Shown here one piece after another: positions 1 to 8,231 of a stretch of 13,074 bases of DNA. This DNA is from Neocallimastix lanati (nom. inval.) (Eukaryota; Neocallimastigomycota; Neocallimastigomycetes; Neocallimastigales; Neocallimastigaceae), in contig JACVTC010000659.1 of the NCBI GenBank assembly GCA_016946835.1, positions 1 through 13,074 of the forward strand, in the 5' to 3' direction. The notes under the pieces were generated by a model. It saw only the letters and a program-made list of their open reading frames with translations. It did not search any database and was not told where the DNA came from. Position 1 is the first letter of the stretch. Each line of letters starts with the position of its first letter. The translations under genes and the position numbers were made by a program.

Positions 1-495
1 TTAATATTATTTATGGGCAATGACAATAAGGAATTATGACAAAATAATATTCTAATATTAAAGGAAATAACACATACAATAATACAAATAATAATATTAT
101 CTTTTTAATGTTTCTTTATTTTATTAATTATTAATTATTACATAAATTATTATTATTACTCTCTTATATAAATATTATAATTAATTATCTCAAATATATA
201 TAATATCTTTTTAACTATACTAAAATAAAATATAAAATAGCTATTATGTGAATTAATTTATCATAAGTATAATTAAATAAAGAATTCTCCGTTTAATAAT
301 TATTATTCTAAAATTATATATATTATTATAAAATTATTATTGACCAAATATTAAGTATTTCTTAACCTAAAGAAACTATAATTTTTATTTTTATTTAATA
401 TTTTTTAAAAAATTATAAAAATTATTATATTAATATTATTAACTGCTAATATTAAACTTTAAAAAATATATTACAATATGTAAAAAAAAAATTAG
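1..495. other. AT-rich non-coding stretch upstream of first visible LRR exon
   Basis: No exon, signal peptide or RNA gene is recognisable here on either strand. The stretch ends in a splice acceptor (TTAG at 492-495) directly in front of the first LRR exon, so at least its right-hand part should be intron. It is longer than any of the introns seen downstream (82-337 nt). The exons for the start codon, the signal peptide and the N-cap of the first LRR domain are therefore probably left of the window. Confidence 0.6.
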
Positions 496-669
496 TGATT
501 TGGGAAATAATAAAATCTATGGTTCTATTCCAAGTAGTATTGGTCAATTATCAAATTTAAAAGTTTTGTATGTATTTTATAAATTAAAATGATTCAAAAT
601 TATATATATATTTGTAAATTTATATTTCATTTATATAAATTTATTTTTTGTTTTCTCAAAAATGTCATA

Positions 670-738
<69 letters not shown>

Positions 739-2245
739 GAAATCTCAGTGGTAATAAACTCAATGGAACTATTCCAGAAAGTATTTATTCTTTAAGAAAT
801 CTTGAAACTTTGTATGTATAATTTATATATATATATACATACCAAAGTAAAATAAATTTTAAATTAATAATTATATAACCATTCTTTTTATTTACTTTAA
901 ATAGAAATTTAGGTAATAATGAATTAACTGGAGAAATTTCAAATTCCATTGGTGCTCTTAACAATTTAGTCAATATGTAAAAATTAAGATTATATATATT
1001 ATTTAAATATTATTATATATATTTTTTTATAATTTATATATTTAAAAAATATATAATTTAAAATTTATATATATATGTATATATTAAATTATATATTTTC
1101 GAATAGCGAATTGAATAATAATAAATTTTATGGTCAACTCCCAGAAAGTCTTTTCAGTATCTACAAACTAAGTTCCTTGTAATATATATATAATATTCTA
1201 TAATTTTTTTTATTATATATATATTTCATAATTAATATTATCAATATTAAATAAATAACAATCAGAGATATATCAAATAATGAATTTGAAGGCACCATTT
1301 CTGAGAGTATCGAAAAATTTTCTAATCTTGAAGTTTTGTAAGAAATAATAATTTTAATTAAAATATTAGTTCTAAATATATATATTCAAAATCAAAAAAT
1401 ATATAAAATATATATGTATATATATAATAATAATAAAAATAAAATATATATGTATATATAATATAATAAAAAAAAATTAACAAAAAAATAAAATTAAATT
1501 AGAAAAAAATAAAATAAAATTAATAATTATATAAAATTAATAATTTTTTTTAATATAAATTATGAAAGATATATGAATAATAACCATTTTACTGGTGAGA
1601 TTCCTGAAGGATTATATAAACTTTCTAAATTATATTATTGGTAATATATATTTCCTAATTATAATAATATATATTTTTTTTATTTAATACTAATTTTAAA
1701 ATAAAAAATATATTTTTATTATTATAAAAAGTTATTTAAATTCAAATAATTTAACTGGTACCATTTCTCCAAATATAAAAAATATGAAATCTTTAAAAAA
1801 GATGTAAATATTATTATAATAAATTTAAAATAAATATAAATTTTATGAAAAAAATTCATAAATAAGTATTAAAATTAATAAATTATTAATTTAAAAAATA
1901 TATATATATATTAATAGTAATTTAAGTAGTAATTCTCTTATGGGTGAAATTCCTTCAGCTATTGGAAGTTTAAAAATTTAAAAAAACTGTATGTCATAAT
2001 TTTTCATATCTTTTAGAAATATATATTTAATTAAAATCATTAAATTTTATTTTTTTTTATTGATATTTTATTAGTAATATTGGGTACAACAAGTTGTCTG
2101 GCTCAATTCCAAAGGAAATTGGAAACTTACTTAAATTAACATATATGTAAGTTTAACAATAATTATTATTTTTATATTTTTATATAAATTTTTAAAATAT
2201 AAAAAAATTTTATTAATATATATTATTATTAAATATATTATTATT

Positions 2246-2285
<40 letters not shown>

Positions 2286-2372
2286 TTTTAAAAAAAATAG
2301 TAATTTAAAATCAAATGAACTTTCTGGTACTGTTCCTATTTCACTTTCTGATTTGAGTAAATTAACAACATT
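496..2372 (+). CDS. First LRR block: ten single-repeat exons
   Basis: Ten exons, nine of exactly 72 nt and one of 71, each encode one 24-residue LRR. Each begins with the last base of a split Leu/Ile-type codon and ends with its first two bases (usually TT or AT before GTAAGT, GTATGT, GTAATA or similar). Typical cores are NNKIYGSIPSSIG (exon 1), GNKLNGTIPESI (exon 2), NNHFTGEIPEGL (exon 6) and YNKLSGSIPKEIG (exon 9). The intervening introns are 86-231 nt. Exon 8 (1918-1988) is one base short: an A is apparently missing from the A-run at 1972-1976, giving an in-frame TAA at 1979-1981, while the downstream splice donor is intact. More repeats could lie left of the window. Confidence 0.85.
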
Positions 2373-4070
2373 GTAAGTAAAAATATAAGATATAACATAC
2401 AAATAAATTATAAATATATATATGATTATAAGTATATTTATGTTTATATATTATTATTTTTACTTAATTAAAAATTAGATATTTATCTGGAAATCAAGAA
2501 TTAATTGGTAGTATTCCAGAAGTCAGTAAAGTTAATACGTGTGATTATTCTTATACTCAATTATGTATAGATCCTGAACTTATTGGTAAGTTATGTCAAT
2601 CCACATTGACTGCTTGTACCTCTAATTCTAATGATTCAATTAATCCACCAATAAATAACAATAATACCATTTCTAATGATGTACCAACCAATTTTTCAAA
2701 TGATTGTGATATTCTTAAGAGTATTTATACTAGTTTAAATTTAAGTGCTATATGGAAAAATAAATCAATGAAATGTTGTAATGATGATACTATTATTTGC
2801 TCTACTGTTGATGATGTTTTAAGAATTACAAAAATGTATAAATTAATATATATATAAAAAATATCAATATTTATATTAATATATAATTTAAGAAAATATA
2901 TTAAATATTTTTTTTTTTTGTTTATTTATTTGAATTAAATTTTAAAATATAAAGTAATTTAAGTGACAAAAATTATGGGTACTCTTCCAAACTCTATTAC
3001 TTTACTTACTGGCCTTAAATATTTGTAAGTTTTATAATTATAAATATTATTATAATTATTATTATTATTATTATTATTCATTATTATTATTATAATGGTT
3101 ATTATTATTATTATTATTACAATTATTATAATTATTATTATTATTATTACAATATTATTATTATTACAATTATTATTATTATAATTATTATTATTATTAC
3201 AATTATTATTATTATAATTATTATTATAATTATTATTATATTATTAATTATTATTATTATTTTAATTTTTTAACATTTTATATATAATAAGCATTACTAA
3301 AAGTATTAATTGTGGAATTATATATAAAATATGTATATATATATATATTTATTTAATTAAGAAATGTTGAAAATAATCAAATTACTGGTGAAATACCAAA
3401 TGATATTGGAAATTTAATTAATCTTAACACCTTGTAAGTTGATATATATATATATATATATATCTGATTTGAAAATAAATATTTAAATTTTTAATATATA
3501 TATATATATAAATAGGGATCTTGCTTTCAATTCTCTCGGTGGAATTATTCCAGAAAGTATTGGTAATTTAAATAACTTAGAAAATTTAGCTTTAAACAAT
3601 AACGGTTTTACTGGAACTATACCAGAAAGTATCTGTTCCCTTACAAAATTAAAAAGTTTATATTTAGAAAATAATCAATTAACTGGCCAGTATCCCAACT
3701 TTTATTAATAAATTAACTAAACTTGAAACCTTGTAAGTAATAATAATATATAGAGAGTATGTGTTTATTTGTGCAAAAATAAATAAATACAAAATAAAAA
3801 TAATATATATAATAAAATATAAAAAAACTTTTTTTTACTTCTATTAAAATTAATTGTACATATATATTTAATTTAATAATAGATCATTAAATAAAAATTT
3901 TCTTGAAAGGTACTATTCCAAATTTATCAACTTTAAAGTCATTAAAATATCTTATTTTATCAAAAAATAAGTTAGCATCATTAGTTAATGAAGTTATTAC
4001 TGCTCTTCCATCAACTATTACTTGGCTGTAAGTTTATTTGTTCTTTTTTTATACAATCTTTGTAATCAAC

Positions 4071-4113
<43 letters not shown>

Positions 4114-4505
4114 AGAATAAATAAAAAAAAAATTAAAATAAAAAAAATTAGAAAATTAGAATAAAAAAATAAATAAATAAATAAAAAAAAAAAAAAAAAA
4201 AAATTAGAATAAATAAAAAAAAATTAAAATAAAAAAAATTAGAAAATTAGAATAAAAAAATAAATAAATAAATAAAAAAAAAAAAAAAAAAAAAAAAAAC
4301 TAGAATAGTAATCTTATAATATATTTTTTTTAAAATTTATTATTTAGTGAATTAAATGATAATGCTCTTTATGGTTATGTACCAGATAAAATTAGTACTT
4401 TAAAAAATTTAATGTATTTGTAAGTATTATATAAAATGCTTTATCTAAATAATAAATATATATATTGACTTATTATTATTATAATTATTTTTTATAAAAA
4501 TTTTA

Positions 4506-4562
<57 letters not shown>

Positions 4563-5867
4563 GAAATCTTTCAAATAATAAAATTACTGGTAATATTCCA
4601 AACACTATCGGTAAATTAAAGGAACTTGAATATTTAGTATTAAACGATAACAATTTCTCAGGTGTTTTACCAGATTATGTTAATACTTTAGCCAAATTAA
4701 AAACTTTAAATTTATCAAATAATTCATTATTAAATGGTTACTTAACAAATTATGCTACTCTTTTGATTTGTGACGCTGGTCAAACTAAATTATGTACTTC
4801 TCCAGAATCAATTTGTAAATCCACAACTACTATTTGTACTGCTGAAGAAGTTAGTAAATATGAAAAGATTGTTGAAGAATTAAAGAAAAATGAAGGCTAT
4901 AGTATTGATAATGAGGATGTAGATATTTTAATTAATGAAAACGATGGTGACATTCCAAATATTGATATTAGTAATACAGACACTAATACTAACATAAATA
5001 TTAACATTAATACAAATACCAATACAGATACTAATGGTAATAGTAACATTAATGTTCAAGAATCAATTGAAGAAAAAGAAGAAGATATTAACAATAATGA
5101 AGATGATGATGATGATGAAGATATTGATTACGATGTACTTGAAGATCATGTGGATGACTCAAAGTCCACTAGAAAACCAAAGAATACTAGTACCAATAAA
5201 ACTAATAACCATAATATTAATAATAATTCAAATAATAATAATAATAACATTCCAATTAATCGACAAGAAGAAGAAAATTATGAAAATGATGATGATTATG
5301 AAAATGATGATGATAAAGAAGAAAATGATGATGATAATGAGAATGAACAAGAAAATAATGGACATAAACATATTCCAATTACTGAATATGTTGAAGAAAT
5401 AAATGTATCTTCTAATAATAGTAATAACAACCAAAAACAAAACCATGAATCAGATAACATGGAAAATAATACTAATGAAGAAATTAATAATAATAAAGAA
5501 ATTAATATTAATGAGGCTACAAATAAAAATAAAGTAATTAATACTAATAAGGCAATAAATAATAGTATTGAAGATAATTTATTATTATCTTCTAAAGCTC
5601 AAAATCTCGACAAGGCAAATATAAATAGTATTGTTAAAAAAACAACTAAAATTAATCCAATTGTTACTACTATTACTACTACTACTACTATTCCAAGTTC
5701 CACAAAAACTTCCGATAAATCAAGTACTGGATTTAATAGATTTAATGGATTTAATGGATTTGACGGAATTAAAGGATTTAAATATAGAAATCCATTCTTT
5801 GACTGGTATAAAAATAATAAATTTAATGAAAGATATAAAAAATAGAAATCCATTTTTTGGCTGGAAC

Positions 5868-5937
<70 letters not shown>

Positions 5938-7649
5938 TTAATGGTTTTGAAGGATATAAAAATGGAAATTCATTCTATCATTGGAATAAAAATCATAAAT
6001 CAACTACTACTAGAAATACTTCAATTATTCCATCAACTACCTCAATTACAAAAACTAAATCTTCTACTATTGATACTATCGAAGAAACTAATTCTATTTT
6101 CGAAAAAGAAAATATTTTGGATTCTAAAGTTGCTCTTTCCTCTACCTCCAAAAATTACAAATTTGATATACCAGATTGATATTGTAGTTCCAAATGGTGT
6201 AAAAGGAAAAGAAATGTTCATTAATCAAATATCAAAAAATATCAAAAGTAATAGTCTAATTTCAACTCCAATAGACGAAAATTCTGCTGAAAATGAAATT
6301 ACCGAAAATGAAACTGATATTCCTGCTGAAAATGAAATTAACGAAAATGAAACTGATATTCCTGCTGAAAATGAAATTAACGAAAATGAAACTGATATTC
6401 CTGCTGAAAATGAAATTACTGAAAATGAAACTGATATTCCTGCTGAAAATGAAATTCTTGTTGAAAATGAAACTGAAAAACCAGACAAAAATAAAATCAT
6501 TGAAAATAAAATCCTTGAAAATGAAATCCCTAAAATGAAATCTCTAAAAATGAAATCCTTGAAAATGAAATTCCTGAAAATAAAAATGATAATGAAAATC
6601 TTGAAAATGAAATTGATATTCCAGCTGAACATGAATTTCTTGGAAATGAGACTGAAAATCCAAATGAAAATGAAATTGAAAGTAAATCATATAATATTTT
6701 AACAACTAAAATTATTCCATTTGAAAACATTTCTGCTACTAAAACTACTAAGGCTATTATGTTCAAAACTACAACAATTACTAAAATTACTGTTAAAGAA
6801 AAAAATACTTCAAAAGTATTACCAGCAGCTGAATCTATTAAAACAGTTGCTAATAATTCACAAGAAAATAAAATAACACTTTCAAAAGTTTTTCAATCTA
6901 AAACATTACCAATAAAATCTATTGATACGTTTGAAACTATAATAAATTATGAACCTAATAAAGAAGAGGAAGAAGAACAAAAAGAAGAAGAACAAAAAGA
7001 AGAAGAACAAAAAAAAGAAGAACAAAAAGAAAAAGAACAAAAAGAAGAAGAATCTTTACCATATAAAAAAATGCCATCAAAACATTTACCAATAGAATAC
7101 ATAAAATCAAATGAAGTAAATGAAAAATATACAACAATAACTACTAAATCTTTACCAACTGATTTAGTTTCCGAAACAATTAAAATTGAAACAAATGAAA
7201 TTGAAACTTCAAAACCAATAGCTGCTATTAAGTCTTTACCTGTAGAATCAACAGAATTAACTAAGATAAAAACGATTGTAACTACTACAATTATATCTTT
7301 ACCAACTAAATTTAATGAATCAGTTGAAATAGAAACTTCAGAAGCAATTTCTTATACTACCACTATTTCTACTACAATAAATAAAAAGACAACAACCTCA
7401 ATATTAAATCCAACTGAAACTGAAAATGAAAACGAAATAAAAACTACATATATTAAAACTAAAACAACATCAACATCAAAAACAACTGAAACTAAAATCG
7501 AAGAAGAAACTGAAATCGAAGAAGAAACTGAAACCGAAAAAGAAACTGAAATCGAAGAAGAAACTGAAATCGAGGAAGAAACTAACTCAATTGAAGATGA
7601 ATTATATAATAAAAACTATGATTCAAAACACCTTCATCACAATTATTAG
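496..7649 (+). CDS. Double-solenoid plant-type LRR protein gene, 17 visible exons, 5'-partial, with indels
   Basis: One gene encoding two capped leucine-rich-repeat domains followed by a low-complexity tail. Exons read as 496-567, 740-811, 905-976, 1107-1178, 1266-1337, 1569-1640, 1732-1803, 1918-1988, 2075-2146, 2301-2372, 2479-2835, 2955-3024, 3362-3433, 3516-3732, 3883-4027, 4348-4419 and 4564-7649. Every intron is GT...AG and phase 2, splitting the first Leu/Ile codon of a repeat. The repeats follow LxLxxNxLtGxIPxxIgxLxxL, the plant-specific LRR class. The frame is broken by seven 1-2 nt indels, near 1975, 2970, 3691, 3910, 5840, 6177 and 6532. The tail ends at TAG 7647-7649. No signal peptide, transmembrane helix or GPI signal is visible, although the N-terminus is missing. 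LRR proteins of this kind usually bind proteins or glycans; surface recognition or adhesion is inference only. A pseudogene is possible, but intact splice sites argue for assembly indels or a young lesion. Confidence 0.8.
668..736. repeat. AAT microsatellite at the end of intron 1
   Basis: About 22 AAT units fill the 3' end of the intron before exon 2. They end one base short of the AAAG acceptor (AG at 738-739), leaving almost no pyrimidine tract. Confidence 0.95.
2246..2290. repeat. TTTA tetranucleotide repeat in intron 9
   Basis: About ten perfect ATTT units lie within the 154-nt intron between exons 9 and 10, just upstream of its acceptor. Confidence 0.95.
2479..2835 (+). CDS. Exon 11: last repeat and Cys C-cap of LRR domain 1, Asn-rich linker, N-cap of LRR domain 2
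   Basis: This 357-nt (119-codon) open exon joins two LRR domains. It starts with a truncated repeat (GNQELIGSIPEV) and then a Cys-rich C-cap with spacing C-x7-C-x9-C-x6-C. Next comes a Ser/Asn/Pro linker of about 30 residues. A second N-terminal LRR cap follows: an Asp-Cys pair, a helix-like ILKSIYTSLNL segment, a Trp, a Cys-Cys pair and a further Cys, the layout of plant LRRNT caps (D...L...W....C...C). The exon ends at AT|GTATAA. Its length is a multiple of three, so the frame is kept. There is no stop between the cap of domain 1 and the cap of domain 2, so these are two domains of one chain, or a fusion of two ancestral genes. Confidence 0.8.
2955..4419 (+). CDS. Second LRR block: exons 12-16
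   Basis: Five exons continue the second LRR domain. Exon 12 (2955-3024) is 70 nt, two short of 72, with the loss around 2965-2976, and reads into TAA at 3016-3018. Exon 13 (3362-3433) is a perfect 72-nt repeat (NNQITGEIPNDIG). Exon 14 (3516-3732) encodes three repeats without introns and is 217 nt, one base over 216, with an apparent extra base near 3691 and TAA at 3706-3708. Exon 15 (3883-4027) encodes two repeats, the second irregular (SKNKLASLVNEVITALPSTI), and is 145 nt with an extra A near 3910 and TAA at 3968-3970. Exon 16 (4348-4419) is a clean 72-nt repeat. All splice junctions remain GT/AG and phase 2. Skipping the indels restores the LRR pattern on both sides, so they are lesions and not extra introns. 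Confidence 0.75.
3043..3262. repeat. Interrupted ATT repeat in intron 12
   Basis: Roughly 200 nt of ATT units, interrupted by CAATT and ATAATT variants. They account for this intron being the longest in the gene (337 nt). Confidence 0.95.
4076..4299. repeat. A-run and two tandem copies of a ~92-nt A-rich unit in intron 15
   Basis: A run of about 36 A residues (4076-4111) is followed by two near-identical A-rich units starting at about 4111 and 4203. Each begins ATTAGAATAAATA and ends in AAATAAATAAATA plus a long A-run. This is an intronic tandem duplication in the 320-nt intron before exon 16. Confidence 0.9.
4504..4562. repeat. ATT microsatellite forming the acceptor of exon 17
   Basis: About 19 ATT units run directly into the splice acceptor. 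The terminal TTATAG at 4558-4563 is both the repeat end and the AG. Confidence 0.95.
4564..5845 (+). CDS. Exon 17, first part: final LRRs, second Cys C-cap, acidic Asn-rich tail
   Basis: The exon opens after an acceptor TAG at 4561-4563. It encodes two full repeats (NNKITGNIPNTIG and DNNFSGVLPDYV), a partial repeat (LNLSNNSLLNGYL), then a C-cap C-x7-C-x6-C-x6-C homologous to the cap in exon 11. After the cap comes a predicted helical stretch rich in Glu and Lys. The rest is a disordered tail: Asn/Thr/Ile repeats, Asp/Glu blocks near 5095-5155 and 5268-5360, Thr/Pro-rich sequence near 5640-5710, and an Asn-Gly-Phe run leading to an aromatic RNPFFDW motif. Frame 2 ends at TAG 5843-5845. One extra A in the A6 run at 5837-5842 explains this, because the same motif continues in frame 3. 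The upstream frame is fixed by the LRRs, not by an ATG. Confidence 0.8.
5838..6179 (+). CDS. LRR gene tail, second frame segment (poly-Asn and aromatic repeats)
   Basis: Continuation of the same tail in frame 3 after the A-run indel at 5837-5842. It starts with a second copy of the aromatic motif (KNRNPFFGW). A run of more than 20 Asn codons from an AAT microsatellite follows, then a KFNGFEGYKNGNSFYHW copy, then Ser/Thr-rich sequence resembling a mucin-like stalk. It stops at TGA 6177-6179, where one extra T (or loss of two bases) moves the tail into frame 1. No fold or function can be assigned. Confidence 0.6.
5867..5936 (+). repeat. Coding AAT repeat (poly-Asn)
   Basis: An in-frame AAT repeat encodes more than 20 consecutive Asn between two aromatic motifs of the tail. 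The other frames give poly-Ile and stop-rich readings, which are artefacts. Confidence 0.9.
6178..6531 (+). CDS. LRR gene tail, third frame segment (13-residue acidic repeats)
   Basis: In frame 1 the tail continues with DIVVPNGVKGKEM and then about five tandem 13-residue acidic repeats of the type AENEITENETDIP. Shorter ENKILENEIP-like copies follow. Near 6532 a base appears to be lost: CCT is followed by AAAATG where the repeat predicts GAAAATG. The repeat sense then moves back to frame 3. The register of the Glu-Asn-Glu repeat on both sides is the evidence that these pieces belong to one reading frame. Confidence 0.6.
6286..6483 (+). repeat. 39-nt coding minisatellite
   Basis: Five units start at 6286, 6325, 6364, 6403 and 6442. 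The first four are near-perfect 39-mers and the fifth is divergent. Each encodes 13 residues of the type AENEI(T/N)ENETDIP. The unit is a multiple of three, so copy-number change would keep the frame. Confidence 0.92.
6534..7649 (+). CDS. LRR gene tail, C-terminal segment (Thr/Glu-rich, SLP and EIEEET repeats)
   Basis: Frame 3 is open for 371 codons to TAG 7647-7649. It starts with the end of the ENEI repeats and then has Thr/Lys-rich sequence. It then holds a charged KEEEQ block (about 6961-7053), spaced repeats built on a Ser/Thr-Leu-Pro core (KTLP, KSLPTD, KSLPVE, ISLPTK), and a six-residue EIEEET tandem repeat just before the end (about 7495-7587). The last residues are KHLHHNY. There is no hydrophobic C-terminal segment, so neither a GPI anchor nor a membrane anchor is supported. 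An ATG at 6759 is in frame but is not a convincing start, because the repeat-coding frame is open well upstream. It could be read as a separate gene if the upstream indels were real. Confidence 0.65.
   Translation, partial: NEISKNEILENEIPENKNDNENLENEIDIPAEHEFLGNETENPNENEIESKSYNILTTKIIPFENISATKTTKAIMFKTTTITKITVKEKNTSKVLPAAESIKTVANNSQENKITLSKVFQSKTLPIKSIDTFETIINYEPNKEEEEEQKEEEQKEEEQKKEEQKEKEQKEEESLPYKKMPSKHLPIEYIKSNEVNEKYTTITTKSLPTDLVSETIKIETNEIETSKPIAAIKSLPVESTELTKIKTIVTTTIISLPTKFNESVEIETSEAISYTTTISTTINKKTTTSILNPTETENENEIKTTYIKTKTTSTSKTTETKIEEETEIEEETETEKETEIEEETEIEEETNSIEDELYNKNYDSKHLHHNY
6961..7053 (+). repeat. KEEEQ-coding repeat
   Basis: An imperfect 15-nt unit (AAAGAAGAAGAACAA and variants) encodes a highly charged Glu/Lys/Gln block in the tail, a likely extended helix. 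Confidence 0.85.
7495..7587 (+). repeat. EIEEET-coding 18-nt repeat
   Basis: Five imperfect copies of an 18-nt unit encode E(I/T)E(E/K)ET near the C-terminus of the LRR protein. Codon variants (ATC/ACC, GAA/GAG) show some divergence between copies. Confidence 0.85.
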
Positions 7650-7888
7650 TTAGATATTTTATATTAAAAAAATTCATTAAAAATAAATTTAATTTTTTAT
7701 TATGGAAAATTGTTAAAAATATTGAAAAAATATTAAAAAAAAAAAAAAAAAATTAAAATAAAATAGTTATTAATATATTAATAACTTTTAAAATACTTTA
7801 TTAATATTATGCTGGATAGTATTTATTTTTTTTTTTTTTACTTTAATTTTCATTTCTTTATGTGCTATTGACATTTGAACACAATTAT

Positions 7889-8102
7889 ATATATTTCTGA
7901 AAATCATAATATATATATATAATTTCATATATTATATTTTTATACTTAAAAATAAAAATAATTAAAATATATATATTTCTAAAAATCAAAGAATAAAAAT
8001 AAATATAATTTCATATAATATTATATTTTTATACTTAAAAAATAAAAATAATTAAAATATATATATTTCTAAAAATCAAAGAATAAAAATAAATATAATT
8101 AA
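7889..8102. repeat. Two to three tandem copies of an ~82-90-nt AT-rich unit
   Basis: The block ATATATTTCTAAAAATCAAA, followed by an AT-rich stretch and TTTTTATACTTAAAA, recurs with its starts near 7889, 7971 and 8061. The second and third copies are 90 nt apart and almost identical. The first is shorter and more divergent. Confidence 0.85.
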
Positions 8103-8166
8103 GATATTTTAATTTTTATTCTAACACCAAACCAAAGTATAAAAATATAAATTAAATAGACAAACC

Positions 8167-8168
<2 letters not shown>

Positions 8169-8208
<40 letters not shown>
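8169..8208. repeat. AAT microsatellite, intergenic
   Basis: About 13 perfect AAT units with no overlapping gene. Confidence 0.95.
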
Positions 8209-8231
8209 TAAGAAACTAATTAAATAATGTT

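Noticed and set aside
1-60. Possible eroded LRR exon (GGCAATGACAATAAGGAA)
   Set aside because: Only a few codons resemble GNDNKE, with no splice acceptor, no GxIP and a stop straight after.
589-973. Short frames over exons 1-3 (including poly-Asn and a minus-strand frame)
   Set aside because: They cross introns and the AAT run; the LRR exons in the correct frame explain the conserved bases.
5034-5446. Lys/Met/Ile-rich plus-strand and Ile/Phe-rich minus-strand open frames over the acidic tail
   Set aside because: Frame shadows of the Asp/Glu/Asn-rich coding strand. Composition is explained by AAT/GAT repeats and there are no independent motifs.
5840-6540. Programmed ribosomal frameshifting in the LRR tail
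   Set aside because: Shifts go in both directions, lack a consistent slippery site or structure, and resemble similar indels in the LRR exons. Sequence or assembly error, or mutation, is simpler.
6225-6766. Minus-strand open frames rich in FSAGISVSFS repeats
   Set aside because: Antisense image of the 39-nt ENEITENETDIPA coding repeat. It begins and ends with the repeat and has no domain.
7815-7910. Minus-strand frame ending MKIKVKKKNKYYPA with a TTTCAG before it, as a possible last exon
   Set aside because: About 30 Lys-rich codons in AT-rich DNA with no upstream exon or recognisable domain; expected by chance.
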